Assembly: GCF_000372485.1 (NCBI RefSeq)
Contig: NZ_AQVA01000001.1
Location: forward strand, 1 to 64,000
Origin: Oenococcus oeni DSM 20252 = AWRIB129
Lineage (GTDB): Bacteria > Bacillota > Bacilli > Lactobacillales > Lactobacillaceae
Length of the DNA: 64,000 nt
Direction of reading: 5' to 3'
The position numbers and the translations under genes were made by a program. This document shows positions 43,847 through 53,982 of this stretch, in pieces. A model generated the notes under the pieces. The model ran no database searches. It saw only the letters and a list, made by a program, of their open reading frames with translations, and was not told where the DNA came from. Each line of letters opens with the position of its first letter. Position 1 is the first letter of the stretch.

Positions 43847-45221
43847 ATGATCGAAAACGAAAAACAACTCAAACGAAACTTCGGCTTTTTTGGTACTTTA
43901 TCTCTTGTTATTGGAACAGTCATCGGTTCCGGTATATTTTTTAAGCAAGGACGTGTTTTGCAGGAAGCCGGATCCACTAAAATGGCGCTTTTGGCCTGGT
44001 TCGTTGGTGGGGTTTTAACCCTTTCTTCAGCGATGTCGGTTGCCGAACTCGGTTCGGAAATGCCACAGACTGGTGGTATTTATATATATTAGTAAGATAT
44101 TTGGAAAATTCTGGGGTTTCTTGGCTGGTTGGATGCAGATCTCTTTTTATGGACCGGCTTTGATTGCGTCCGTCTCTTACTTTTTTTCGACTTTGTTTGT
44201 CACTTTTTTTAAGCTGCCGACAAAAATAACGTTTTTTTATTTTTCGATGCGAAGTGTTGTGGCTGTTTCGATACTTGCGTGCATTTTGATTGCACTGATG
44301 AATATGCTGGAAAACCGAGTTAGTCGGACTTTTGCAATTACGACGACTGTTATTAAGATGATTCCTATTTTTGCTTTGATTCTGTTCGGTCTGTTTTTTG
44401 GTAAGACCGGCGCGACTGGAAGCGCAATTTCAGTTCTATCCGAACAGGTTGATAAGGGCAATTTTGGTGTTGCTGTTTTGTCTACATTGTTTGCTTATGG
44501 TGGCTGGGTAATTATTTCCAATCTTGGAGGCGAGATCAAAAATGCCCAAAAAAATCTGCCTCGTGCAGTCACAATTGGGATTTTTATCGTTCTGCTGGCT
44601 TATATGGGTGTTTCTTTTGGTGTTTTCAGCTCTTTGCCAGGAAAAGAAATTGTTTCTCTTGGCGATCATGCTCCTTTTCATATTATGCAGGAAGCCTTTG
44701 GTTCGCTTGGTGGCCGGCTCATGGATATTGGGGTTATGATTTCGGTGATTGGGACTTTGAACTCGAAAATTCTAAGTTTCCCCAGGGTCGTTTTTGAAAT
44801 GGCCGATCACGGGCAATTGCCATTTTCGAGTTTTTTCCATACTTTGGGCAAAAAATCAAAAACACCCAATTATGCGACGGCATTTGAAATCCTGATTGCG
44901 GCGCTCTTATTGAATGCTTTTTCCTCTTCTCAGGATCTTTCCGATTGGTTGGTTTTTGTCAGTTTTCTCTTTTATCTTTTGACTTTTGTGGCTGTCTTTA
45001 TTTTGCGTCATCAGTTAAAACGCAAACCGCATTTCGCAGCTCCTTTGCATCCGCTTTTTCCAATTTTGGCGATTGCCGGTACTCTATTCATTGAGATTTC
45101 GACGATTGTCAATGCATTAAATGATTCAACTGGGGAACAGCTTTTCGGAATTACAATCTCGCTTTTAACTGTTGCACTTGGAATTCCGCTTTATTACTTA
45201 AGGAAGTCTTATAAACTATAA
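43847..45221 (+). pseudogene. APC-family amino acid permease, frameshift in a TA repeat
   Basis: The N-terminal frame (NFGFFGTLSLVIGTVIGSGIFF, the APC signature start) ends after MPQTGGIYIY at 44092. The rest of the permease (ISKIFGKFWGFLAGWMQISF onward) is in another frame through 45221. The break is at the dinucleotide repeat TATATATAT (44081-44089); adding one TA unit gives one 458-residue protein with about 12 helices, normal for the L-type amino acid transporter subgroup. The remainder is undamaged. Because it is a repeat-length change it could revert, so the gene may be switchable. Substrate unknown. Confidence 0.88.
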
Positions 45222-45223
45222 GT

Positions 45224-46198
45224 ATGCAGGAAACAGTTTATCCTTCGTTAGCAATCATTGTGCCTGTTCATAACGAAGAGGAAAATATTCATATTTTTTA
45301 TGACACTGTTAAAAAAAATTTGACAGCCGAAGGTTTGCTATCATTGCCGGACGCCTTTAAGCATTTAAAATATGATTTTTGGTATATCGATGACGGTTCG
45401 ATTGATCGAACCTTACTTGAGATCAAACAACTTCAACTGAAAGATTCCTCGGTCCACTTCGTTTCCTTCTCGCGAAATTTTGGTAAGGAAGCCGCCATTT
45501 ATGCCGGTCTGACTTATGCAAAAAAATATGATTATGTTGTTTTGATGGATGTTGACTTGCAGGATCCACCAGCTCTTTTACCGAAGATGCTTGGAAAATT
45601 AGTCAATGAACAATTGGATAGCGTTGCTACCAGAAGGTTGGACCGCAAGGGAGAAAAGCCGTTAATTAGTTTCTTTTCAAATCTCTTTTATGAATTTATT
45701 TCCAAGATTTCATCGACAAAACTCGTCAGTGGAGCACGCGATTATCGAATTATGAGTAGACAAATGGTTAAAGCTGTTTTGTCGATGCCGGAAAATCAGC
45801 GTTTTTCCAAGGGACTTTTCACTTGGATTGGTTTTAGAACCGAATATATCAGTTATAAAAACGTTCAAAGAAAGAAAGGACAAACAAAATGGAGTTTTTG
45901 GAAACTCTTTAAATACGCAATTTCTGCACTTATTTCTTTTTCGACGGTGCCTTTAACGTTGGTAACTGTATTGGGTTTTTTAACAACTTTGCTTGCAGTG
46001 GTTGGCGGTATTTTTGTAATTGTTCGTAAATTACTTGATCCGGCAATTGCAATTGGCGGCTGGACAACGATTACGGTTATCATTATGTTTTTTGGCGGTC
46101 TGCAAATGTTCAGTCTCGGAGTTGTCGGCAGATATATTTCAGCGATTTTTTTAGAGTCGAAGAGAAGGCCGATTTATGTCGAGAAAGAGAGCAAGTAG
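45224..46198 (+). CDS. GtrB/YkcC-type undecaprenyl-phosphate glycosyltransferase
   Basis: A 324-residue GT2 enzyme of the dolichol-phosphate-sugar synthase type: SLAIIVPVHNEEENI, FWYIDDGSIDRT, VSFSRNFGKEAAIYAGL, the metal motif VLMDVDLQDPP, and RRLDRKGEKP. Two C-terminal helices (about 240-265 and 275-305) anchor it. It makes polyprenyl-phosphate sugar for wall or teichoic acid decoration. The ATG is 2 bases after the permease stop; a -10-like TATAAA (45210-45215) lies 8 bases upstream, so its own near-leaderless transcript is possible. Confidence 0.88.
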   Translation: MQETVYPSLAIIVPVHNEEENIHIFYDTVKKNLTAEGLLSLPDAFKHLKYDFWYIDDGSIDRTLLEIKQLQLKDSSVHFVSFSRNFGKEAAIYAGLTYAKKYDYVVLMDVDLQDPPALLPKMLGKLVNEQLDSVATRRLDRKGEKPLISFFSNLFYEFISKISSTKLVSGARDYRIMSRQMVKAVLSMPENQRFSKGLFTWIGFRTEYISYKNVQRKKGQTKWSFWKLFKYAISALISFSTVPLTLVTVLGFLTTLLAVVGGIFVIVRKLLDPAIAIGGWTTITVIIMFFGGLQMFSLGVVGRYISAIFLESKRRPIYVEKESK

Positions 46199-46213
46199 GT
46201 CAAAAAGAAGGCA

Positions 46214-46219
46214 TATAAT
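46214..46219 (+). promoter_or_regulatory. -10 box of map, leaderless geometry
   Basis: TATAAT, then seven bases ending in GGAAGT, then the ATG at 46227. The spacing and the GGAAGT match nagA. The -35 region is not conserved. Confidence 0.55.
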
Positions 46220-46226
46220 CGGAAGT

Positions 46227-47039
46227 ATGATTACTTTGAAAAGTATTAATGAAATAAAGGAAATGGATCAAGCCGGTCAAGTAATTGCCGGTATGCATCA
46301 CATGCTGCGTGATTTGATTAAACCAGGACTCGATACTTGGGAAATCGAAGAAAAATCACGGGCCTATATAGAAAACCATGGCGCGATTGCCAGCCAAATC
46401 GGTTTTGAAGGCTTCAAATATGCTGTTACGGTATCTGTTAATAACGAAGTTGCCCATGCCTTTCCGCGCAAAGGACTTATTTTGGAAAATGGTGATTTAG
46501 TTAAAGTTGATACTGTTGTCGAAAAGGATCACGGTCTGGCCGATTCGGCCTGGACTTATCGGGTCGGGACTGTCAGCCCGGAAATCGAACGCTTATACGA
46601 AGTTGCCCATAAAGCACTTTATGTCGGGATCGATCATGCGCTTGTCGGAAATAGAATTGGCGATATTGGCGCAGCGATCGATCATTTCGTAACTGACGAA
46701 AACCACTTCGGAAACGTTCGCGAATATATCGGCCACGGTATTGGACCGACGATGCACGAGGATCCTCAGGTTCCTCATTTTGGTGTTGCCGGGCATGGTT
46801 TGCGTCTCCGCCCGGGGATGACGATTACGATTGAACCGATGGTAAATACCGGTACCTGGGAAGTCACAACCGATTATGCAGGCGATGGTTGGACTGTGGC
46901 GACCAAAGATGGTGGCTGGTCGGCTCAATTTGAACATACGATTGTTATTACACATGACGGTCCCAAGATTCTCACTTCTCAGGACCCGGAAATTGACGAT
47001 AAATATTTGATCAAAAATTGGGATAATTTCGAAATATAA
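46227..47039 (+). CDS. map: Methionine aminopeptidase, type I
   Basis: Removes the initiator Met from nascent proteins. The 270 residues show the pita-bread fold metal ligands: VKVDTVVEKDHGLADSAWTY (two Asp), IGHGIGPTMHEDPQVPHFG (His), TIEPMVNTG (Glu) and AQFEHTIVIT (Glu). Earlier in-frame ATG at 46176 would overlap the upstream gene and add a basic tail; the start at 46227, just after TATAAT, begins at the family's normal N-terminus. Confidence 0.93.
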   Translation: MITLKSINEIKEMDQAGQVIAGMHHMLRDLIKPGLDTWEIEEKSRAYIENHGAIASQIGFEGFKYAVTVSVNNEVAHAFPRKGLILENGDLVKVDTVVEKDHGLADSAWTYRVGTVSPEIERLYEVAHKALYVGIDHALVGNRIGDIGAAIDHFVTDENHFGNVREYIGHGIGPTMHEDPQVPHFGVAGHGLRLRPGMTITIEPMVNTGTWEVTTDYAGDGWTVATKDGGWSAQFEHTIVITHDGPKILTSQDPEIDDKYLIKNWDNFEI

Positions 47040-47066
47040 TTTTTTTATTCTCAGTGCATTAACTAA

Positions 47067-47882
47067 ATGACAAAAAAAATAACAAAAATTTCAGCTCAAA
47101 AGAGTAAAGGCCGTTATAACTTGGATTTAGACGGTAAATTTGCTTTTGGGATTTCAGAGATGACTTTGATTAAATTTGGTTTGGCGAAAAATCGCGAACT
47201 GAACGAAAAAAAAATCAATGAAATAAAAAAGTACGAAGATATTGCCCGGGCAATTTCCAAGTCTTTGAATTATTTATCACACCATTTAAGAACTGAAAAA
47301 GAAATTTTTGATAAATTACGCAGTTTGGAATTTAATAATGCAACGATCAAAGCGGCGATCGCACGTTTGAAAGATGAAAAATATCTCGATGATAAGATTT
47401 ATGCCGAGAATTTTGTCCGCACACAGGCTAATCTACAGGCGGCCGGGCCGTTGGTTATTTCGCAGAAATTAAAATTAGTCGGTATTCCCAATACCGATAT
47501 CGAAGCGGCTTTGGCGGTTTATGAAACTAACGATCAAATGGAAAATGCTCTTTCTCTAGCTGAGAAATATCAAAAACATTATTCCAAGAATTCGATTATC
47601 AAGCAGAAACAAAAAATCAATCAAGCACTTTATGCAAAAGGCTACGATTCGGATTTAATTAAGGCGACAATTGATAAATTGGTTTTCGAGGAAGATAATC
47701 AGCAGCAATTAGAGAATGCACGCCGGACAATTAATCACATTTGGTCTCGTTATGATAAATATGGTCGCGAGAAAGCTTATCGTGCTCGCAGTTATTTATA
47801 TGGGAAAGGTTTCCCGGTTGAAATCATTGATCAGGTAATTGGAGAGAAAGAAAATGACGGAACAGGGTCGGATTTTAAATGA
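47067..47882 (+). CDS. recX: RecX regulatory protein
   Basis: Modulator of RecA filaments. The 271 residues are the long Gram-positive form with three tandem three-helix repeats: SLNYLSHHLRTEKEIFDKL near 70-90, IARLKDEKYLDDKIYAENFVR, and the later QKQKINQALYAKGYDSDLIK and YRARSYLYGKGFPVEIIDQV. No clear ribosome site. Its end overlaps the NUDIX gene by 29 bases. recA is not in this window. Confidence 0.92.
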   Translation: MTKKITKISAQKSKGRYNLDLDGKFAFGISEMTLIKFGLAKNRELNEKKINEIKKYEDIARAISKSLNYLSHHLRTEKEIFDKLRSLEFNNATIKAAIARLKDEKYLDDKIYAENFVRTQANLQAAGPLVISQKLKLVGIPNTDIEAALAVYETNDQMENALSLAEKYQKHYSKNSIIKQKQKINQALYAKGYDSDLIKATIDKLVFEEDNQQQLENARRTINHIWSRYDKYGREKAYRARSYLYGKGFPVEIIDQVIGEKENDGTGSDFK

Positions 47883-48414
47883 AAAAAAAGAGTTTCATGG
47901 ATTTATTTTTGACGTTGTCAGCCGAAAGATTAAGACTCCGGATGGCCTGACAGTTGAGCGGCAGGTTGTTTTACACGGCAATGCGGTTGCTTTTATTGCT
48001 CCTGTGCCCGTTGATAATCAAATCAAATTTGCTTTAGGGACCGAATATCGAGCTGGGCTTAACCAAGAAAGAACCAGTTTCCCGGCTGGTTTGATCAATC
48101 CCGGTGAAGATCCGAAAACGGCTGCTTTAAGAGAAGCTCGCGAGGAAATCGGGTTGCAATATCGCGATGCACAGGAGATATTTTGTATCAGTACCAGCGA
48201 AGGTTTTACAAACGAAGCGACCCATTTAATGCTTCTAACCGATTTACAGGGAAAGACGGACAAAAATTTCGATCCAAGTGAGTTTGTGAAAACTGTTTTC
48301 TTTTCATTTGAAGAATTGGAAGAAAAAATTCTTTCCAAAAAAATTACCACAGCCCCTGGAATTATCGGTTACCAGTGGATGAAAATGCACCCGGAAGTTC
48401 TTGAGAAACTTTAG
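47854..48414 (+). CDS. NUDIX hydrolase, ADP-ribose pyrophosphatase type
   Basis: A 186-residue NUDIX enzyme with the complete box from GLINPGEDPKTAALREAREE through the IGL that follows, which fits the G-X5-E-X7-RE-X2-EE-XG pattern. The N-terminal beta part (FIFDVVSRKIKTPDG, RQVVLHGNAVAFIAP) resembles ADP-ribose pyrophosphatases. GGAGAGAAAG precedes the ATG at 47854; an in-frame ATG at 47839 is less well placed. Confidence 0.9.
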   Translation: MTEQGRILNEKKEFHGFIFDVVSRKIKTPDGLTVERQVVLHGNAVAFIAPVPVDNQIKFALGTEYRAGLNQERTSFPAGLINPGEDPKTAALREAREEIGLQYRDAQEIFCISTSEGFTNEATHLMLLTDLQGKTDKNFDPSEFVKTVFFSFEELEEKILSKKITTAPGIIGYQWMKMHPEVLEKL

Positions 48415-48480
48415 TCGAAATTTTCGCTCCTTTCACTGTGATAAACTTTAATCGAAGACGAAATGTCTTGAGGTAGGATT

Positions 48481-49035
48481 ATGACTAAAGACGCAGCTCG
48501 CAATCCGCGGGAAGGCGACTTTATCACGATCAAAAGTTACAAGCACGACGGCCATTTACATCGGACTTGGCGTGACACGATGGTTTTGAAAACCAGTGAA
48601 AATTCTCTCATTGGTTTGAATGATCATACACTTGTTACCGAAGATGACGGTCGGCGTTGGGTTACCCATGAACCGGCACTTGTATATTTTCACAATAAGT
48701 ATTGGTTTAATATTATCGCGATGATTCGTAATGATGGTGTTAGTTATTACTGCAACCTTGCCAGCCCATACGTTATGGATAAAGAAGCTTTAAAGTATAT
48801 CGATTATGATTTGGATATTAAAGTCTTAACAAATGGGACTAAGCACCTTTTGGATGCAGATGAATATATTGCTCATGGGCAGCTTTGGAATTATCCTCCG
48901 GAAATTGATGAGATTTTAAAGGCTCACACGAAAATCCTCATTCAGATGATCAATAGCAATGCCGGTCCTTTTTCACAAGAATATGTTGATCTTTGGTATT
49001 CGCGGTATAAAAGTCTTGTAAAACGCAAAAAGTGA
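48481..49035 (+). CDS. DUF402 nucleoside di/triphosphatase (YgaC/Ntdp type)
   Basis: A 184-residue DUF402 protein. The N-terminal [19 protein letters not shown] and the central [20 protein letters not shown] with [20 protein letters not shown] (metal-binding Asp residues) match the Ntdp family, which hydrolyses nucleoside tri- and diphosphates in Staphylococcus and relatives. TTGAGGTAGGA precedes the ATG. Monocistronic with a strong terminator. Confidence 0.88.
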   Translation: MTKDAARNPREGDFITIKSYKHDGHLHRTWRDTMVLKTSENSLIGLNDHTLVTEDDGRRWVTHEPALVYFHNKYWFNIIAMIRNDGVSYYCNLASPYVMDKEALKYIDYDLDIKVLTNGTKHLLDADEYIAHGQLWNYPPEIDEILKAHTKILIQMINSNAGPFSQEYVDLWYSRYKSLVKRKK

Positions 49036-49043
49036 TAAGTCGT

Positions 49044-49070
49044 AAGCGGAATCTAATTCCGCTTTTTCTT
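49044..49070 (+). terminator. Terminator after the DUF402 gene
   Basis: AAGCGGAAT pairs perfectly with ATTCCGCTT over a 3-base loop, then a T-run. Confidence 0.9.
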
Positions 49071-49114
49071 TTTGCTTCGCGGTTAAACTGTTAAAATTTT
49101 ATCAAGGAGGAACT

Positions 49115-49417
49115 ATGTCAGAATCATTACCACGTGAAGATGCAGCTCATGTAGCCAAGCTTGCAAAACTTCATTTTAACGATCAGCAATTAAATCTTTT
49201 CACTGGTCAGTTAGCAAATATTTTGGATTTAGTAGAAACATTAAACGAAGTTGATACCGACGGCGTTAAACCAACTTATACTGTTTCTGATAATATCAAT
49301 GTTCTAAGAGAAGATGTTGCCGTCAAGTCCAATCAAAAGAACGAATTATTGGCTAATGCGCCTGAAACCCAGGATGGCCAAATTAAAGTTCCAGCAATTA
49401 TTGACGAGGAAAGCTAA
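49115..49417 (+). CDS. gatC: Aspartyl/glutamyl-tRNA amidotransferase subunit C
   Basis: Small linker subunit of GatCAB, which converts mischarged Glu-tRNA(Gln) or Asp-tRNA(Asn) to the amide form. 100 residues with [15 protein letters not shown] and the C-terminal [21 protein letters not shown] typical of GatC. Strong AAGGAGG 7 bases before the ATG. First gene of gatCAB. Confidence 0.95.
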   Translation: MSESLPREDAAHVAKLAKLHFNDQQLNLFTGQLANILDLVETLNEVDTDGVKPTYTVSDNINVLREDVAVKSNQKNELLANAPETQDGQIKVPAIIDEES

Positions 49418-49418
49418 A

Positions 49419-50882
49419 ATGACTGATTTTTTTAATGAAAATTTAACAAGTTTACACAAAAAATTAGTCGATAAGGAAATTTCTGCGACTGAGCTTACAA
49501 AAGAAGCCCTTAATAAGTCGAAAAGTTCTCAAAGCGAAATCAATGCCTTTATCACGATTGATGATGAAGGGGCTTTGAAACGAGCTGCTGAAATTGATGC
49601 TGTTGGAATAGATCCGGATAATATCCTCTCCGGTATTCCCTTTGCGATTAAAGATAATATCGTTACCAAGGGCCTAAAAACAACGGCAGCTTCGCATATT
49701 CTTGATAATTTCGTGCCAGTTTATGATGCGACTGTTATCGAAAAACTGAATGAATTGGGGATTGTCACAATCGGCAAGACCAATATGGACGAGTTTGCGA
49801 TGGGCGGCTCAACTGAGACCTCTTATTTTGGTAAAACTGCTAATGCTTGGGACCATACAAAAGTTCCTGGTGGTTCATCAGGTGGATCGGCTTCTTCGGT
49901 TGCTTCGGGAGTTATCCCGGTTGCCTTGGGTTCGGATACTGGTGGCTCGATTAGACAACCAGCAGCCTTTAATGGAATCGTAGGTTTAAAACCCACTTAT
50001 GGTCGCGTTTCGCGTTGGGGCTTGATTGCCTTTGGTTCTAGTCTTGATCAGATTGGTCCTCTAACAAGAACCGTTGAAGATAATGCTCGTGTTTTAGCGG
50101 CAATCTCCGGAAAAGACCAACGGGATACAACGACTGAGGATCAATCGGTTCCTGATTTTACAAAGGGAATTAAGAAGGGTGTTAAAGACTTGCGAATTGG
50201 TGTTCCCAAAGAATACTTCGCCAAGGGCATCGATGAAGGGGTCAAAGATGTCGTTAAAAAGGCGATTGCCAAATATGAATCATCGGGGGCAAAAGTTGAT
50301 GAAGTCTCTCTTCCTCATTCCAAATACGGAATAGCCGCTTATTATATTTTGGCTTCATCGGAAGCTTCTTCTAATTTGGAACGTTTTGACGGTATTCGCT
50401 ATGGTTTTTCTGCTCGTCAGGATGGTCAAACGTTGGAGGATTTATATGTTAGAACTCGTTCCGAAGGTTTTGGTGATGAAGTAAAACGCCGAATTATGTT
50501 AGGCACTTTTGCTTTGTCGGCTGGTTTTTACGATGCTTATTTCAAAAAAGCAGCTCAAGTGCGTACTTTGATTGTTAATGATTTTGCCAAAGTTTTTGAA
50601 AATCACGATATTATCTTGGGACCGACAACGACTTCACCGGCTTTCGATCTTGGTTCAGAAAATGACGATCCTGTGAAAATGTATATGAATGACTTGTTGA
50701 CAATTCCGCTCAATTTGGCCGGTTTGCCAGGAATGTCGATTAATGCCGGTTTCACCGACGGTTTGCCGGTTGGCCTGCAAATTATCGGCAAACGTTTTGA
50801 TGAAAGTACAATTTACAAAACAGCCTACGCTTTTGAGCAGGACAGTCAATTATTTACTAAACATCCGGGGGTGAATTTCTAA
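49419..50882 (+). CDS. gatA: Aspartyl/glutamyl-tRNA amidotransferase subunit A
   Basis: Amidase subunit that releases ammonia from glutamine; 487 residues. The amidase-signature triad is visible: Lys in [14 protein letters not shown], cis-Ser and Ser nucleophile in [15 protein letters not shown] and [32 protein letters not shown] follows. The ATG at 49419 follows gatC by 1 base with GAGGAAAG upstream; the longer open frame overlaps gatC and is not used. Confidence 0.96.
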   Translation: MTDFFNENLTSLHKKLVDKEISATELTKEALNKSKSSQSEINAFITIDDEGALKRAAEIDAVGIDPDNILSGIPFAIKDNIVTKGLKTTAASHILDNFVPVYDATVIEKLNELGIVTIGKTNMDEFAMGGSTETSYFGKTANAWDHTKVPGGSSGGSASSVASGVIPVALGSDTGGSIRQPAAFNGIVGLKPTYGRVSRWGLIAFGSSLDQIGPLTRTVEDNARVLAAISGKDQRDTTTEDQSVPDFTKGIKKGVKDLRIGVPKEYFAKGIDEGVKDVVKKAIAKYESSGAKVDEVSLPHSKYGIAAYYILASSEASSNLERFDGIRYGFSARQDGQTLEDLYVRTRSEGFGDEVKRRIMLGTFALSAGFYDAYFKKAAQVRTLIVNDFAKVFENHDIILGPTTTSPAFDLGSENDDPVKMYMNDLLTIPLNLAGLPGMSINAGFTDGLPVGLQIIGKRFDESTIYKTAYAFEQDSQLFTKHPGVNF

Positions 50883-52315
50883 TGTCGAGCTTTGAAACCA
50901 CGATCGGACTTGAAGTCCATGTTGAATTAAAAACGAAATCGAAGGCTTTTTCTCTTTCACCGGTTAATTTTGGTGATCCAGCTAACGAGAATACCAATGT
51001 AATCGATTGGGGCTATCCCGGTGTTTTGCCAAGCGCCAATAAGGGCGCTTTGGAATCCGGTATGATGGCAGCTCTGGCCTTGAATGCACAAATTACCCGC
51101 GATGTTCATTGGGACCGGAAAAACTATTTTTATCCAGATAATCCAAAGTCCTATCAAGTTACCCAACAGCAAACACCGATCGGTCATGATGGTTACGTTG
51201 AAATAAAAAAAGAAGACGGTACGAGCAAACGAATTGGTATTAAAGAATTACATGTCGAAGAGGATGCGGGAAAAAATTCTCATTCCGGTAAGGGCTATTC
51301 TTTGGTGGATCTTAATCGTCAAGGGACGCCATTGGTCGAAATTGTTTCTCAACCAAATATTTCCAGTCCCGATGAAGCTTATCTATATTTGGAGAAACTG
51401 CGTCAATTAATTCAATTTACGGGCATTTCCGATGTTAAGATGCAAGAAGGATCGATGCGGGTTGATATTAACATTTCTGTTCGCCCGATTGGAGCAGAAA
51501 AGTATGGTACTAAGGTTGAGATTAAGAACGTCAATTCTTTCCAATATGCGAAAAATGCCTTGGCCTATGAGGAACAACGCCAACGTGACGAATTGATGGC
51601 TGGTCATATAATTGGTCAGGAAACCCGTCGTTTCGACGAACCAACGAAGTCGACAATTTTGATGCGGGTTAAGGAAGGCGCGGACGATTATCGTTATTTT
51701 CCGGAACCGGATCTTCCAGTGATTCATGTTTCCGATGAATGGATTAAAGCGGTTAAATCGAGTTTGCCCGAAACTGCCGATGATCGTATCGCCCGTTACA
51801 TTAATAAATTTGCTCTCTCTAAAAAGGAGGCCGCTGTTTTAACCCAGACACTTGAGATGGCTAATTTTTACGATCAAGTCGTTGATGATGGTGCTGATCC
51901 AAAACGAACTGCGAATTACTTGATTGGGGATGTAAACGCCTATTTGAATGAAACCCAACTTGATTTGCAGGACACAAAATTGACGCCTGGACATCTATCC
52001 GGGATGATTAAATTAATCGACAACGGAACAATTTCAACCAAGCAGGCAAAGAAGGTTTTCACGGCAATTACGGATGGCGAAGAACCAAAAGCCTATGTCG
52101 AGAAAAACGGTCTGGTTCAGCTATCGGATCCGAACAAGCTAACGCCGATCATTAATCAAATACTGGATGATAATCAACAGTCAATTGATGATTTTAAAGG
52201 CGGCAAAGATCGTGCAATTGGTTATTTGACTGGGCAGGTCATGAAAAAAACTCACGGCAATGCCAATCCAAAAATTGTTCACGAAATTTTGCTGGCCGAG
52301 CTTAAAAAAAGATAA
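50882..52315 (+). CDS. gatB: Aspartyl/glutamyl-tRNA amidotransferase subunit B
   Basis: Kinase/transamidase subunit that binds the mischarged tRNA; 477 residues with TTIGLEVHVELKTKSKAFS, DRKNYFYPDNPKSYQ, the GSMRVDINIS segment, EIKNVNSF, DYRYFPEPDLP, and the YqeY-like tail domain (about 330-477). Start overlaps gatA as TAATG. Followed by a terminator. Confidence 0.96.
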   Translation: MSSFETTIGLEVHVELKTKSKAFSLSPVNFGDPANENTNVIDWGYPGVLPSANKGALESGMMAALALNAQITRDVHWDRKNYFYPDNPKSYQVTQQQTPIGHDGYVEIKKEDGTSKRIGIKELHVEEDAGKNSHSGKGYSLVDLNRQGTPLVEIVSQPNISSPDEAYLYLEKLRQLIQFTGISDVKMQEGSMRVDINISVRPIGAEKYGTKVEIKNVNSFQYAKNALAYEEQRQRDELMAGHIIGQETRRFDEPTKSTILMRVKEGADDYRYFPEPDLPVIHVSDEWIKAVKSSLPETADDRIARYINKFALSKKEAAVLTQTLEMANFYDQVVDDGADPKRTANYLIGDVNAYLNETQLDLQDTKLTPGHLSGMIKLIDNGTISTKQAKKVFTAITDGEEPKAYVEKNGLVQLSDPNKLTPIINQILDDNQQSIDDFKGGKDRAIGYLTGQVMKKTHGNANPKIVHEILLAELKKR

Positions 52316-52344
52316 TTAGTAATTAAATTAATAAAAGCATGTTT

Positions 52345-52374
52345 AAGTCTTAGATTTATTTCTAAGGCTTTTTA
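52345..52374 (+). terminator. Terminator of gatCAB
   Basis: AAGTCTTAGA pairs with TCTAAGGCTT (one G-T pair) over a 6-base loop, followed by T residues. Confidence 0.8.
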
Positions 52375-52553
52375 AGTAAAAAATTGTTTTTATTTGGTTC
52401 TTAATTTAAGGATTCTTTAATAAGTGATCTGTGTTAATCGATATTAATATGAGAAAGTTTAAATCATGTTCGATCACTCTAGATTATTAACTGCTAAACG
52501 AAGACAATTATCAATAGGAAGAAATTGTAGAGATTTTTAAATGGGGTTTGGGA

Positions 52554-52745
52554 ATGAATAAAAACAATCACGAAGAGAAGAAACTATTTAATATATTGAC
52601 TTATACATATTTGGCTTTCTATTTGGTAGCTTTGTTATTAATGATAGTGAATGTTGTTTTTGGCAAGAGTTTCTTATTCTATTTGGCACTGGTATTTTTG
52701 ATAGTTGGGATTTTTATTGATATTGCTTCTAATTTCATCAACTGA
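52554..52745 (+). CDS. Small two-helix membrane protein
   Basis: A 63-residue frame starting MNKNNHEEKKL with two hydrophobic helices (about 14-35 and 40-60) ending in N. The start is weakly supported by GGGG upstream. Not recognised; the hydrophobic pattern and lack of overlap with other genes suggest a real small membrane protein, but a chance frame is possible. Confidence 0.5.
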   Translation: MNKNNHEEKKLFNILTYTYLAFYLVALLLMIVNVVFGKSFLFYLALVFLIVGIFIDIASNFIN

Positions 52746-52883
52746 ATCATTGTATCCGTTGCCAATACAATAAATAATAAATTAATAAAAGAATTTCTAC
52801 CCCCTATTAGAACCATTAAAACAGATATGCTTTCCACCTTGAATTTTAAAGAGAAAATTAAAAAATTAATAGCTTTAAATTTA

Positions 52884-53756
52884 TTATTTATTTGTTTTGA
52901 TTTCGTTTTTTTGTTCTGCTGATCTTTTTTTCAATTCTTCTTGTTCAATTGCTTTTAGATAGCTGCTTGTCAATTGAGCCTTGATCTTTGATTGTTGGCC
53001 GTTTTTAACAAACAAAATAATCGTAATGCCAAAAGTATTGTTGTTTTCTAATACAACCGGGGCCTGTATTTGCGGTTGACTTATGATTGAATTATTTTTA
53101 TTCAAAATAGTTTCATTTACATTTTTGATAGCTTTGATTGCCAAAGGGCTTTGCTGAACATTTTTGATCGGAATGTCAATTTGGACACGCATGTTGGCTC
53201 GGGATTGATTGTTGATGGTTGTGATACTGCTGTTAGTTATATAGTTTAAACCGCCGTCGGTGTCTTTAATAGTGGTGATCCGTAAACCAAAAGCGACCAC
53301 CCGCCCGCTGATATTACCGTTTATTATGACGCTGTCGCCAACTTCCATCTGTTGTTCGAGCAAAATTAGAAATCCGGAAATAATATCGCGAATAATGCTT
53401 TGGGCTCCCAACCCAACCACGACTGTTACAATCCCAGCACTGGCAACTAAAGTGCCAATTGGGAAACCCAGTGCGCTTAAAATTGTATATAAATAGAAGA
53501 AAACAATGAAATAGCGAACAGTATTACGTGTTAGAGTGTGAAGCGTATCTGCTCTTTTTTTGTTGATTCGGCGCGATCTCAAATAGGTATCGAAACTTCG
53601 ATCGAGCAGAAAAACAGCCAGTCGATTAATTATCCAAAAGATGATTGAATAAATTATTATTTGTATGATCGAATCGAGAATTTTAGGGCCAATTATTTCC
53701 CAGTTGAATTTTTGCCAATAATTAGCGAAAGTCTTTATTAAATTATTTGTAATCAT
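52884..53756 (-). CDS. MscS-family mechanosensitive channel
   Basis: Small-conductance osmotic safety valve, 290 residues. Two N-terminal helices (about 22-50 and 70-95), then the pore helix region GTLVASAGIVTVVVGLGAQSI and IIRDIISGFLILLEQQM, the beta domain GDSVIINGNISGRVVAFGLR with ITTIKDTDGG, and a mixed C-terminal domain. The GLGAQSIIRDI motif is the YkuT/MscS pattern. Monocistronic. Confidence 0.92.
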   Translation of the reverse strand: MITNNLIKTFANYWQKFNWEIIGPKILDSIIQIIIYSIIFWIINRLAVFLLDRSFDTYLRSRRINKKRADTLHTLTRNTVRYFIVFFYLYTILSALGFPIGTLVASAGIVTVVVGLGAQSIIRDIISGFLILLEQQMEVGDSVIINGNISGRVVAFGLRITTIKDTDGGLNYITNSSITTINNQSRANMRVQIDIPIKNVQQSPLAIKAIKNVNETILNKNNSIISQPQIQAPVVLENNNTFGITIILFVKNGQQSKIKAQLTSSYLKAIEQEELKKRSAEQKNEIKTNK

Positions 53757-53911
53757 AGACGGTTTTCTTTCTTTAACAACTTTATGTTCATTTTAAACGA
53801 GCTTCCTTCCTTTGACTATTAACCGACATAAATCGTTTTTATTTTCTTTGCTTAATCTGTTTAAATTTCGAATATTCAAGTACTTCTTAGAATTTTGGAT
53901 TAACTGAAAAG

Positions 53912-53925
53912 TGGATGCGCTTTCA
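53912..53925 (+). promoter_or_regulatory. cre-like site ahead of the broken dehydrogenase
   Basis: TGGATGCGCTTTCA matches the CcpA site consensus (TGNAARCGNWWWCA) with one mismatch. It lies just before the -10-like TATGAT and about 60 bases before the ATG, a usual place for catabolite control. Confidence 0.45.
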
Positions 53926-53982
53926 TTTGTATGATAAAGGAAGTACAATTAACTTATTATTAATAAGGAAAGTGTGATTTGT

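Noticed and set aside
47035-47066. recX as another leaderless gene
   Set aside because: The TATAAT at 47035-47040 would give a leader of about 20 bases; the start site is unclear though no ribosome site is seen.
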